This document shows positions 44,138 to 54,800 of a stretch of 64,000 nucleotides of DNA, one piece after another. The notes beneath the pieces are model-generated. The model saw only the letters and a list, made by a program, of their open reading frames with translations, was not told the DNA's origin and searched no databases. Source of the stretch: CAIODY01 sp046051225. Lineage in GTDB: Bacteria; Bacteroidota; Bacteroidia; Chitinophagales; CAIODY01. Both the position numbers and the translations under genes were made by a program. Position 1 is the stretch's first letter. Each line of letters starts with the position of its first letter. Location of the stretch: the NCBI GenBank assembly GCA_046051225.1, contig JBJOOR010000003.1:278257-342256 (forward strand). The letters are read 5' to 3'.

Positions 44138-44986
44138 TTACTCAAAAATGAATAGCTGGTTGAATAATTCAGTTCGTTTGAGTTTAGTTTTATCTCTCTC
44201 AAAAAAGTTGTTGCTGCGTTCAACCGTTGCCAAACCAAACCACTCAAAGAAGTTATTTATTGTTCGTAATTCATAGCAATGCCTAAAATTGTCAATACTT
44301 TTTGAATACTGGTTGTCAGGAAACAAAGTGAGAAACTTTGGAAACGCTTGTACATATTTATCAGCATAAAAATTAGCGGTTTGTTCTTGTTCGCCAAATT
44401 GATTCAGCAAGTATAATGAAAACCCAAAACCTAGTTGTCCGATTGGATATTCGGGATACCCATCATTGTAACTCCAACTAAAGTCATTAGTAAAAGCAGT
44501 AAAGATTGTCTTGAAAAGTTGCAATCGATTTTCTGGTTGCAAAAGGGTTGTTCCCTTTTTAGTCAGCGAAAGTTTACCAACTGATTTCTTTACAAGCCCT
44601 GCCAGACCTGTGGTCAATCTTACACTTGAAATAGCAATACAATCTTCCTCTCTCCAAAGTTTAGTAACTCCTCTTTCAATAAAATACTCGGGTAAAATTT
44701 TGTGTGCATATAGCTCAACTAACACTTTTCTCGGTAAATATCCCAGTGGGGTTAGTTTAATTTGCTTGTCTCTTTGAACAAGTTTTAAAAATTCCTCGGC
44801 AACTCTAAAAAATGGAATTCGGTCAAGTGTTTCGTTAGTAATTTCCTTACGAAATTGCATGGGCGATTTATCTCCAAATGTATCGTGAAGTAAATAATTC
44901 ATTTCATTTGGTGTTAAACCACTGAAATCCTCAAGCAGTGTGTTGTTCCACAGCAAAATGGTTGATTCAATGTCTGAAGAATTCAT
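44138..44986 (-). CDS. Hypothetical protein, possible winged-helix type
   Basis: This 282-residue soluble protein begins MNSSDIESTILLWNNTLLEDFSGLTPNEMNYLLHDTFG and contains IKLTPLGYLPRKVLVELYAHKILPEYFI and KSVGKLSLTKKGTTLL, segments of the type seen in winged-helix modules. The C-terminal half is helical (FKTIFTAFTNDFSWSYNDGYPEYPIGQLGFGFSLYLLNQFG). Proteins of similar plan are widespread in Bacteroidota with no known function. No signal peptide is evident. It stands alone between two accessory genes, with a terminator hairpin at its 3' end. Confidence 0.65.
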   Translation of the reverse strand: MNSSDIESTILLWNNTLLEDFSGLTPNEMNYLLHDTFGDKSPMQFRKEITNETLDRIPFFRVAEEFLKLVQRDKQIKLTPLGYLPRKVLVELYAHKILPEYFIERGVTKLWREEDCIAISSVRLTTGLAGLVKKSVGKLSLTKKGTTLLQPENRLQLFKTIFTAFTNDFSWSYNDGYPEYPIGQLGFGFSLYLLNQFGEQEQTANFYADKYVQAFPKFLTLFPDNQYSKSIDNFRHCYELRTINNFFEWFGLATVERSNNFFERDKTKLKRTELFNQLFIFE

Positions 44987-45384
44987 GCATATGAAGTTGT
45001 AAAATTAGTTGGTTGCTTGTTCGTTTCTTGCGCAAATATTCAGGGTTGTATAAAATATCAATGATGTACATTATTTGTAAAGGAGATATATCAAAACTGT
45101 GTAAAGGTATAAGTAGAGTTTTTTTATACTATTTTATTTTTCATTTCCATTTTTTGATATTCAGAAAAGTGCTTGAAACTATTACGGTCATCGAAATATA
45201 CGTTCTTACTTAATAATAAGTTTTTTACATTGCTTAGAAACAATTTTTATGGATGAATTCTTGATTTTTACACCAAAATTCTAATTTCAAGTATGGAACG
45301 GAAACTATTGTTTATCACATCAAAAAAACATTCGTTAACAATGTTACATACAAATTGTTTTAATAGGGTTAGGCTAGAACAATT

Positions 45385-46140
45385 TTATTTTTCCCATGTT
45401 ATTCTATAAAAGTAATTAACTTCTGGGTTAAAAAACATATGAGAATAACTTTTTGTAGCTTTATCAAAGGCGATATCTCTGATTTTTTCATATTCTTCAG
45501 GCTTGTTTGATATAATTCGTTGACGTTGTAGTATTGCAGAATCGCCAAAGGAACTATCCTTGTATTTAAGTTCAATTTTAACATTTACCAAATGTATTTG
45601 CGTCTCCACCTTAAAGCCAACGTATGGGGAAGCTTTTTTATCATCATCTGAAGCATTAATTTGAATATGAATTAGTCCAACTTGATTATATAATAAAGGC
45701 TCTTTAAATAATAATTTTGCATAATCATAATCACCTTTCTGAAAAACTAATTCATCAATAATATGAGTTTTGGAATAGAAATTTGTGATTTCTGGAGGGG
45801 TAGTACCAGTATATTTAAATTCGTGTTTTATTTCATTTAGTAAAAGCTTTTTAGACTGAACAGTTTTTATTTGTTCATATTCAACTCTATCTTCATAGCA
45901 AGTATATCGTATTGTTTTATAAAATATATGTGATTCTTTTGGATATTTTAAGTTCAAATATTTATTTAGAACAAAAAAAACATTTCCTATAAAAAGTAAT
46001 AGCAATAAAACAGCAAGACCTAATGCTATTTCACCATATAGTTTTTCACTTTGTGTGAAAAAGAAAATTACACTTGCTATTGAAGCAATAGAACCGCCTA
46101 TGCTTAAATAGGCTACAAAACGTGATGATATATGCTTCAT
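45385..46140 (-). CDS. Hypothetical protein with two N-terminal membrane helices
   Basis: From the Met at the complement of 46138-46140, this 251-residue protein has two hydrophobic segments (FVAYLSIGGSIASIASVIFFFT and IALGLAVLLLLLFIGNVFFVL) followed by a soluble domain of about 185 residues. That domain is rich in beta strands (YEDRVEYEQIKTVQSKKLLLNEIKHEFKYTGTTPPEI, then ASPYVGFKVETQIHLVNVKIELKYKD). A start seven residues upstream is also open. It resembles small two-helix membrane proteins with cytosolic sensor-like domains seen in antiphage or signalling contexts, but nothing in it proves such a role. Confidence 0.65.
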   Translation of the reverse strand: MKHISSRFVAYLSIGGSIASIASVIFFFTQSEKLYGEIALGLAVLLLLLFIGNVFFVLNKYLNLKYPKESHIFYKTIRYTCYEDRVEYEQIKTVQSKKLLLNEIKHEFKYTGTTPPEITNFYSKTHIIDELVFQKGDYDYAKLLFKEPLLYNQVGLIHIQINASDDDKKASPYVGFKVETQIHLVNVKIELKYKDSSFGDSAILQRQRIISNKPEEYEKIRDIAFDKATKSYSHMFFNPEVNYFYRITWEK

Positions 46141-46408
46141 GAGGTGTGCTTTAAAAAACAAAAATACCTACTACTTTATATTGTCAAGTAGGATGAAAGC
46201 CTCTGTATCTCCAAATTTCATTTTAACTTATTCTCCGTTTCCCATAAATATTTTTGAGGGTTAAATATTTGAAATTACTAACTGGCACAAATATAAAAGC
46301 CTTTTTAGATATTTCATTAACAAGCATAAATTTATTTTGTTAATTGCTTAATATCCCTTTTTTACTAGTTTATTATATCAAACATATTATTTTTTGCAAG
46401 AAAACCTT

Positions 46409-46434
46409 CTAGCCATTCTTAGCGACAATTCCCC
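46409..46434 (+). promoter_or_regulatory. Weak operator copy D upstream of the methylase-like gene
   Basis: CTAGCCATTCTTAGCGAC at 46409-46426 keeps the GCCAT and TAGC half-sites of the operator and is followed by AATTCCCC, but matches fewer positions than copies A-C. It ends 53 bases before the ATG. It could be a chance match. Confidence 0.4.
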
Positions 46435-46487
46435 TACCAATTCCCACTCCCTTTCTGGTATACTATATCCAAAAAATATTCTTTACC

Positions 46488-47291
46488 ATGAACAAACCAA
46501 CAACCTTTGAAAGCCTGATGAATTCAGTCTTGTATCACCATGACCACCGTACCATCTTTGAAGATTTCCTCACCCTATCACTCTGTGCATTTAGCTTCAA
46601 TCCACAGACACAAAAGTCACACGAAGAAGAACTATACCTCGAAACCATTGATAAATACGCCAAGGAAGAAACACGATTTCTCTTCCCAAAACTATTAGCC
46701 ACACTAGTAATAGAAATGGAACAAGAAAGCAACACATTTGGTACAGATGTATTGGGTAATTACTACGAACTCAATTTCTCCAAAAAACGGTCTTCACAGT
46801 ATTTTACTCCATGGCATATCTGTGAATTCATGTCTCGTATTACTAGTACTGAACAAGTACGAAAAACTGATGGTTCACCCATTCGCATACTTGACCCTGC
46901 TTGTGGTAGTGGCAGAATGCTCTTAGCAGGTGCAAAAAACTTCGGTAGACGTGAAGAGTATTATGGAATTGATATTGACCCTACTTGTGTAAAGATGACA
47001 GCAATGAATCTCTTTCTCAATGGGCTCTTTAATGCAGAAGTTATGTGTGCCGATGCCTTGTCCCCTGTGGGTTTCAAGTTCAGTTATAGAACTTCATTCC
47101 TACCCTTTGGGGTGTTTAAAATCACCAACAAAGAAGATTCTAAGTTGTGGCATTTACATCAGCAATCGTTTGCTGAACAATTTACAACTGCGGAAAAAGT
47201 AAAAACATCGGTATCAAAAGAAGGACTCATTCTACCCAGTAAACAAAGTTCCATCATCCCCAATGATGGCTCACAACTCACGTTCTTTTAA
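46488..47291 (+). CDS. N6-adenine-methylase-like protein lacking the NPPY motif
   Basis: This 267-residue protein has a type I restriction-modification HsdM-like beginning: FGTDVLGNYYELNFSKKRSSQYFTPWHICEFMSRIT, then the SAM-binding motif RILDPACGSGRMLLAGAKNFG and EEYYGIDIDPTCVKMTAMNLFLNG. After VMCADALSPVGFKF the catalytic NPPY/F motif expected around residue 200 is not seen. It therefore binds SAM in principle but may not methylate DNA. No target-recognition or HsdS/HsdR gene is adjacent. ArdC lies next, so this pair may be an anti-restriction module. It has its own terminator. Confidence 0.8.
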   Translation: MNKPTTFESLMNSVLYHHDHRTIFEDFLTLSLCAFSFNPQTQKSHEEELYLETIDKYAKEETRFLFPKLLATLVIEMEQESNTFGTDVLGNYYELNFSKKRSSQYFTPWHICEFMSRITSTEQVRKTDGSPIRILDPACGSGRMLLAGAKNFGRREEYYGIDIDPTCVKMTAMNLFLNGLFNAEVMCADALSPVGFKFSYRTSFLPFGVFKITNKEDSKLWHLHQQSFAEQFTTAEKVKTSVSKEGLILPSKQSSIIPNDGSQLTFF

Positions 47292-47307
47292 CAAAAGTTT
47301 TTACATC

Positions 47308-47332
47308 AAAAGCAGCATGTATGCTGCTTTTT
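47308..47332 (+). terminator. Terminator after the methylase-like gene
   Basis: AAAAGCAGCAT and ATGCTGCTTTT form an 11-bp stem around a 2-base centre, ending in T residues. It precedes operator copy C. Confidence 0.85.
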
Positions 47333-47346
47333 AGTTATCCCCAAAA

Positions 47347-47374
47347 TTTGCCATAAATAGCAAATTATTCCCCC
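47347..47374 (+). promoter_or_regulatory. Operator copy C upstream of the ArdC gene
   Basis: The palindrome TTTGCCATAAATAGCAAA (47347-47364) is followed by TTATTCCCCC. It matches copies A and B in spacing and in the C-rich tail and ends 63 bases before the ArdC start codon. Confidence 0.78.
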
Positions 47375-47437
47375 TTACGCAATGACACTGTATTCGCTAC
47401 ACTGGAATAAATCATTCACAATAAAATACAAATAATC

Positions 47438-48361
47438 ATGAGCGACAAAAAAGAAGAAGCCAAAAAGGATGTGTACCAAATCGTAACAGAACGCATCATT
47501 GCACAATTAGAAAAAGGCGTTGTTCCTTGGAAACAACCGTGGACAGAATCAGGATTACCGAAGAATCTGATTACTAAAAACACGTACCGTGGTATTAACC
47601 TGTTACTCTTGCTTTCACTAGGGTATGAACGAATGTTCTTCCTTACCAGTAAGCAAATCACCGAACTTGGAGCTACCGTTAAAAAAGACGAAAAAGCACA
47701 CCTAGTAGTGTACTGGAATTGGGTGGAATCCAAAGATGAAGTAACCACGGATGGGAAACCAAAGAAAGCTCCTTTTCTTCGGTATTATCTGGTGTACAAT
47801 GTTGACCAATGTGAGGGTATTGATGAAGCAAAGATTCCTGAGTCAACAGAAAGTAAATTCACCCCGATTGAGTACTGCGAAAACATGGTGCTAAACATGC
47901 CAAATCTGCCCACCATCAAACACAAAGAGCAAAAAGCATACTATGAGCCTTTACGAGACTTCATCAACATGCCGAAGCCTGAAACGTTTGAGAATGAAGA
48001 CCGCTATTATGCCACCTTGTTCCATGAATTGGTGCATAGTACAGGACACCGCAGTCGTCTAAATCGGAAAGGTTTGTTGGAGATGACACCCTTTGGTTCT
48101 GAAGCCTATTCCTTTGAGGAATTGATTGCTGAAATTGGTTCAAGTTATCTCTGCTACCATGCAGGGATTGAATCGCCATTTGAGCAACAAGCAGCCTACA
48201 TTGAAGGATGGTTGAAGAAACTGCAAAGTGATAATCGGTTTATCATTCAAGCCAGTTCTTCTGCACAAAAAGCAACGGATTACATTTTAGACCTCAAGCC
48301 TCCAGTTGACAAAGAAGCTTCTGAACAACAAGGCACACCTGCTGATGATTGCCCTCTTTAA
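47438..48361 (+). CDS. ArdC-like antirestriction protein (ssDNA-binding plus zincin domain)
   Basis: ArdC proteins, typically from conjugative plasmids, protect incoming single-stranded DNA from restriction. The N-terminal domain (VTERIIAQLEKGVVPWKQPWTESGLPKNLITKNTYRGINLLLL) is the ssDNA-binding part. The C-terminal domain has a metallopeptidase motif HELVHSTGH (His196) with the third ligand in EELIAEIGSSYL. Length (307) is normal. The Ser/Gln-rich tail is variable. It is the last gene of the element and has a strong terminator. Operator copy C lies in its promoter region, so it is probably induced together with the transfer genes. Confidence 0.93.
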   Translation: MSDKKEEAKKDVYQIVTERIIAQLEKGVVPWKQPWTESGLPKNLITKNTYRGINLLLLLSLGYERMFFLTSKQITELGATVKKDEKAHLVVYWNWVESKDEVTTDGKPKKAPFLRYYLVYNVDQCEGIDEAKIPESTESKFTPIEYCENMVLNMPNLPTIKHKEQKAYYEPLRDFINMPKPETFENEDRYYATLFHELVHSTGHRSRLNRKGLLEMTPFGSEAYSFEELIAEIGSSYLCYHAGIESPFEQQAAYIEGWLKKLQSDNRFIIQASSSAQKATDYILDLKPPVDKEASEQQGTPADDCPL

Positions 48362-48391
48362 GATTGTGGTTTTGGTTTTTTGGTTAATCAC

Positions 48392-48424
48392 AAAGCCCGA
48401 CGTTTTTACGTTGGGCTTTTTTTG
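48392..48424 (+). terminator. Terminator after the ArdC gene
   Basis: AAAGCCCGACG pairs with CGTTGGGCTTT (one G-T pair), followed by a run of T to 48423. It marks the end of the element's rightmost gene. Confidence 0.88.
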
Positions 48425-48808
48425 TTGTGCAACAAAAAATATTGATTTGGAATCTTCTAAAAGGGCAGTATATTGCAGCTTACATTTTATTAAATCGCCT
48501 ATGCAAAGAATCACACTTTAACTACATATTATTCCGCATCGCTTTCTTTTTTCTTCAATAGAAAACTTGGAAATTTTCAAAATACGAAACAAAGAAACAG
48601 TTCAACAAAGATGCACCCGTCATGGGTGTATCAATTGTGCTGTTTTCATTTGTTTCGGGCTTCCAAGTGCCTCTGTTGAGTGAAGACGTCAAAGCCGATT
48701 GATTACACCCTTTTTATTAGTACCCTCTACATTAACTTGTACAAAACCACCGAGTTAAAAATTGTTTCCTTTTTTTATTCTTCATCAACAACAAAAACAA
48801 TTTTTTAA
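48425..48808. other. Leader region of the giant T9SS gene with imperfect long inverted repeat
   Basis: No gene is supported here. A short hairpin (GCACCC at 48613-48618 pairing with GGGTGT at 48624-48629) and a longer imperfect inverted repeat are present. In the latter, GGGTGTATCAAT at 48624-48635 pairs with ATTGATTACACCC near 48698-48710, followed by TTTTT. It could attenuate the giant gene or be a decayed insertion. Confidence 0.4.
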
Positions 48809-51800
48809 ATGAAAAAAACAATCACCTTCTTTCTTCTTTTCGCATTGCTTGCTACCGCAAGCCATGCTCAAAGTATTGATTCTTCAATGTTTCGTACTTC
48901 GCATATTGGCTATGCACATCAGTTTGATAGTTTGCTCGACCGCTACGGACAAAAGTGGGCGTTAGAAGATTTAGCCGTTGGCAATGCTTATGGTAACAAG
49001 GCTTTAACAATGGTTCGCCGAAGCTCTTGTAACACAGGCTATTTTCGTTTGTACTTTGAACAAGGTAGCGGCATGTATGCCAACACAGCCGTTGAAACAG
49101 CACGTAGAGAAGTTGTTTGCAGAGTGTTTTATGATATTGCTAATTATGTACATCGCCCTACTGGTGCTAAAGATTCTGTTAATATTTGGATTCGAGCCAT
49201 CAATAATATTTCGGGTATAGGCGCACCACCTTGTTACAATGGATTGGCTGGTTTGGCTTCCTCTTTTTTTCCTGTTCCTTCGGGGGTTACATCGGGTGGC
49301 ATTACCGACAATTTAATTTGGCAAACCATTAATTCTGGTACAGATGCTTATACTAATTTAACTTATCCTGTTAGTGTTTTGGGTGGCGCAAATGTGGGTA
49401 GTGGCTATTATCACGGCATTGTGTCTATCAATTTTAATGCTACTTGTATTCATTGGTATCCCGACACCACTTGGCAGCCTACTTTATTATTACCCCAAGC
49501 AAATCAAGTAGATTTATATTCCACTTGCCTCCACGAAATCACTCATGCTTTGGGCTTTGCTACACTCATCAAAGCCAACGGACAAGCCTATTTCGGAGCA
49601 AGCAATAATTATTTTAGTCGTTACGATTTATTTTTAAAAACAAATGCCACACATGGCAATTTACCACTCATTACCAATTCAGGTAGTTGTTCGCTTTACA
49701 ATTATGCTTTTAATTTCACTATTACAGGCGGTGCAGCCGTTTTAAGTCCTAATTGTGCAAGTATTTACCCTACCGATTCTACTACATGCAGCAATGCTAT
49801 TGTTTACTCTTCGGCTGCTTTAACTTCACAGCCCGTTTATACGCCTGCTTGTTATGAGGCTGGTTCAAGTTTAAGCCACTTTGAAGATGAATGTCCTAAT
49901 TGGCACAACAACAACAAATACTTTCTCATGTCCAACGCTGTTATATATGGTACATACAAGCGGCATCCACAGCCCGAAGAAAAAACTGTGCTTTGCGATT
50001 TAGGCTATACGCTTTCTAATTCCTTTGGCGATACTACCGTTGTCAAACAATCCTACAAAAGTTTTTCGTCTAATTGTGTAGGCTTGCAAGTAGTGGGCAT
50101 CAATGATGGTTTCTATAAAGGAGCTTATACATTTACTGGCAAAACCAATACTACTATTACCATTGATAGCATTTTATACAATGATTATTTAGCCAACCAT
50201 TTTGAATGTTTGCAAGATATTACAAGCACTTCAACTCTATCCGTTACCACAGGTAAAAAAACAACGAACATCAACTTTTCATCTGCTGTAGCTGGCTTGC
50301 ATCTATTGCGCTATATTCCATTTGATTCAGCCACTAACAAACGAGGCAACATCACTTATATATACGTGTTTGTTTTCGATTCATTGGTTTGCTATAATCC
50401 TTGTACTATTGTTAGCAATGGCGGCTTTGAAAGTACCATTGTTCCTCCATTTTGCGATTATGCACAAATGGGGTCAAGTTGTACTAATGTAAATTGTTGG
50501 CTTCCCACAGGGCGCAATTTCGACTTGTTTTCTACACAGTCTTGCACTAACCCAAGTATTCATTGTAATAATCAGTTGCCTACACATTGGTTTGGTTTTA
50601 ATGCTACTACTACTACCAATTGGCAGTTAGGCAATCCTGCCAATACCAATATCGCAGGTTTAGGTGGCTATTATAATGATACTTCCGATTATTACATGGA
50701 AGCCATGGAAAATATTTTATCGCAACCTTTATACCCTGGTCAAACCTATGTGTTACGCCTCAAAGCTAAATTAGGCAATGGTGGTTCATTTTGGTATGCA
50801 CCATACCAATATCCAAATGCCGATGCTTACTTACGTTTGTTAGGTTCTACCAATTTAGTCCCTGCCAATCCTACTCAAAACTTTACCCCTGCATCGTTTG
50901 CTAATTATACCGACTTAGTACACACTATATCCATTCCAAATACACTAGGTGCAGCAACTTCATGGCAAACTTTTACAGATACATTTACAGTTACTAGCAC
51001 ACAGCAACTTCACTACATTACCTTAGTTGCCGATTTACAACAAACCGTTAATGCACCTAATCATGTGGCTATCCCAAGCGGTACAGATTGTTATTTCTTC
51101 ATTGATGATATTAGCATCGAACCTTACGCCACCACCTTATTTTTCAATCCACCTACTTTAATTTGCAACGCTACCACCATTCCCAATTTAGCCGTTTATC
51201 TTTCCGCTTCTTATGCCAATGGTTATTTTTATGGCACTGGTGTTTCGGCTTCTGCTCCATATAGTTTCACTCCAACAGGTGCAGGCTATTATATCATTAC
51301 CTATCACTACACCGATGCCACAGGCTGCCCTCACGATATTGCTGCTACTATCCATGTACAAGCATTAGATTTTACACTTACCGCTGCCACAACTATTTGT
51401 AATGGCGATACCGTTCGATTAAAAGCTACTTCCGTAATCTCTGATATTAGCACTCCCATCAAATACAAATGGACACCCAGCAGCACCTTGAGTAATGATA
51501 CTATTTTCAATCCTATTGCTACTCCCACCGCTACTACTACATATAGTATTACCATTACCGACACTTTAGGTTGCACCCAAACTAAAACCGTTCAAATTAC
51601 CCTCATTCAACGCCCAACCGATAGTTTAAAACTCACTACGCCCATTTGTGCAGGTTCGCCTTTTACTATTTTTACGAATGTAAAACCTACTGGCACTTAT
51701 ACCTACAAATGGACACCTACCAATTCAACGGCTACTAATTTAACCACTACTATTGCTACTGCCAGCAGCAAAAAATATGTAGTTACCGTTAGCAAAGGCA

Positions 51801-54800
51801 GTTGTGTATTAAAAGATTCTATCACCGTAACCATTCACAGCGCAATTAACGCAACGGTTACTCCACATTACAAAGCTATTTGCAAAGGCGATTCCGTTAA
51901 TTTAATAGCAGCAGGTGGCAACAAGTTTTCTTGGTCGCCTACTACTAATTTAACCACTTCTACCAAAGCCAATACCATTGCTTTTCCTACGGTTACAACC
52001 ACGTATATTGTTACTGGTACTGATTCTATCACTGGTTGCAGCGATACAGCTAAAGCAATTGTGTTTGTTAATCCATTACCAACCGTTAATGCCACCGCCA
52101 CACCAAGCACCGTTTGTAGTGGGGCTACTGTTACTTTAGCAACAACAGGAGCAAGCACTTATCAATGGACTACTTCGCCTACTACTGTTACAGTAGCTTG
52201 TTCTACATGCAGCAACACTACTTCTAATCCTACTAATACCACCACAAGCAACAGCACAGTAACTTATACAGTAAAAGGCTTGTCAGCCTTCGGCTGTAAA
52301 GCCACGAGTACAGTAAATGTAGTGGTTAAGCCAAACCCTATTATAATAATTAGCCTTGCTCCCAACGATTCTATTTGTAGTGGTTCAACAGCTACACTTA
52401 CCGCTTCGGGGGGTGCTTCTACTTATTCATGGTCGCCTGCCACAGGTTTAAATACAACAAGTGGTGCAATAGTAGCGGCTTCGCCACTAACTACATCCTA
52501 CTATACTGTTACGGGCACTACCAATGGTTGCAGCAGCACTAAAAAAGATACCATTACTATCATGCCTTTACCAACCATTAATGCAACCGCTTTATCATCT
52601 ACTATTTGTAATGCGGATTCGGTAAAACTTACAGCAACAGCAGGTGCTACAAGTTATCAATGGACAGCACCAACAGGCAATACACTACGATGCAATACAT
52701 GTTCTATTACGTTTACATCCTTATTGTATAATGCAACCACAAGTACCATAATAAAAGTATTTACTGTAATGGGTAAAAATGCTTTTGGTTGTCAAACCAC
52801 CGATACAGTAAAAATAAATATAAAACCAATACCAACAGATACCATATCGGTAACAGCAAATGATACTATTTGCAAAGGTAGTTCAGCAACTATGACCATA
52901 AAACCAACATCTGGTACTTATACATGGATAGGCACTACCAATAGCACCAATACATATACGGTAAGCCCTACTGCTACTAAAACCTATAAAGTAATTGGTA
53001 TAATCAATGGCTGCAAAACCGATACGTTAAAACAAAAAATAACAGTACTATCATTACCCATAGTTAAAGATAGCAGCAATAAAACTACTATTTGCAAAGG
53101 TGATTCAGTAAAACTAAGTGCAAAAGGCGCAAACACTTATATTTGGTCGCCTACGGCATCCTTAAATCAATCAACAGGTGCTACAGTATTGGCTACGCCT
53201 ACCATTACTACTACTTATCAAGTAACAGGTACTACCACTTTTGGTTGTAGCAATGCAGATAGTATTATCATTCATGTGAACCCATTACCAACAGTAGCGG
53301 TAACCCCAAGCACTGCCAGTTATTGCAATCTTACACCCGTTCCATTAACTACCATTGTTAGCGGTGGCACTACACCTTATCAATATGCATGGTCGCCAAC
53401 CACAGGTTTAAGTAGCAGTACTACTGCAAACCCTACCGCTTCGCCAAGCGTTGCTACAACTTATGTTTTAACCGTAACTGATAACAAAGGTTGCAAACAA
53501 AAAGATACTGCCATTATCAATAAAAATTGTTGTACAGATGGTTATGTAGTTGACGGTAATCATGAATTAGGCTATTTTATTTCAACATTAAGTTTACCTA
53601 CCGTAGCTGCCAATACTTCACTTTCGGGTAGCACTTCTCATAAAGCTGCTACAGGATTAACTTTTAGAGTATCTGCTGGGCAAACTTTAAATATTAATCA
53701 AAATTTCGAGTTCAATAATTGCAATATTATCATGGAATCAAATTCCAGTATTAATATTGCTAGTGGTAGTTTTCTTTACCTTACTAATGGCACACAACTA
53801 TATGCTTGCCAAACTATGTGGAACGGTGTTTACAGCACTTATACTAATTCCACTTTTGTTAGTTTATACATGAATAATGCTTCGATAAAAGATGCTAAGC
53901 ATGGTGCTAGTTCGAGCAATGGTGCACGAATGGTAATTACAAATTCCACTTTTGATAGAAATTATAACAGCATCGAAGTAAACAATTATAATGGTAATTA
54001 TCAAGGCAGTTTTGCTAACAATACTATTACTTGCAGTGTCCCTGCTTTATTAGCACCTTACACTACTCAACAAAGCCAATGCGGCTTTTATATTTACAAT
54101 GTAGCTAACAGCACGATTGGTAATACCAGCAATTCTAATAGTATTTCAAATTGTAAATTTGGCATAATGTGTACACCTACTATCAGCGGCAAGTACTATC
54201 CTACTTACAATGTAAATATTTACAACAACCATTTTAGCAATTGTAAAACTGGTATTTATTGCAAAAGAACATCAGGCACAATTACCAATAATACAATATC
54301 TACACAACCTAACCAAAGCGGATTAGCCGTTAGTTGGACAGGTAATAAAGGAATGGAAATAGTAAGTTTAACAACTAAGCAACGCATGAATATTAACAAC
54401 AATTCATGTACTAATTTAAACACTGCCATACTTACCCGTATGAATATTGCTGCTACTATTACTATCAATAATAATTCAATTAGTGGTTTTATAAATACAG
54501 GCAGATTAACCAATAACAACACTTACACACCATTACGCAGCAATACTCAAAACAAATTAACGTGTGGTATTACGAATGATGAAACAGATAAAACCTTGAC
54601 TATTCAAGCATCCGACAATCATATTTATAATTGTAATGTGGGTTTTTATCTGAATAATTTATACGCTAAATATGTAAATAAAAATGTAGCTACTTTAACG
54701 CATCAGTATTACAATAATGATATTCATTTAAATATGCAAGGCATTACCTCAACGGCTGATAATGCAGGCTTTTATTTGAATAATTGTATGGGTACTTATA

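Larger units (their letters stand above)
26735..48361. mobile_element. Accessory block resembling an integrated mobile element (boundaries approximate)
   Basis: The block between the S1/P1 nuclease and the giant T9SS gene holds transfer-type and element-maintenance genes: two TraG/HerA-like ATPases, a DUF6943-like protein, a large serine recombinase, two small XRE regulators, a RuvC-like protein, an N6-methylase-like protein and an ArdC antirestriction protein. Operator copies upstream of four of these transcription units tie them together. No relaxase, no T4SS channel genes, no replication gene and no clear att pair were seen. The signalling cassette at 30911-35741 and the transporter genes at 35882-38736 look like later cargo. 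The stated ends are the ends of the outermost element-type genes. Confidence 0.65.

Noticed and set aside
45013..45213. Hydrophobic 66-residue frame between two accessory genes
   Set aside because: It is low-complexity (poly-F/I/Y), in very AT-rich DNA, with no start context; chance frame.
26724..48808. Search for att-like direct repeats at the ends of the mobile block
   Set aside because: Only trivial matches (for example CCCTCTTT at both ends) were found, not convincing as attachment sites.
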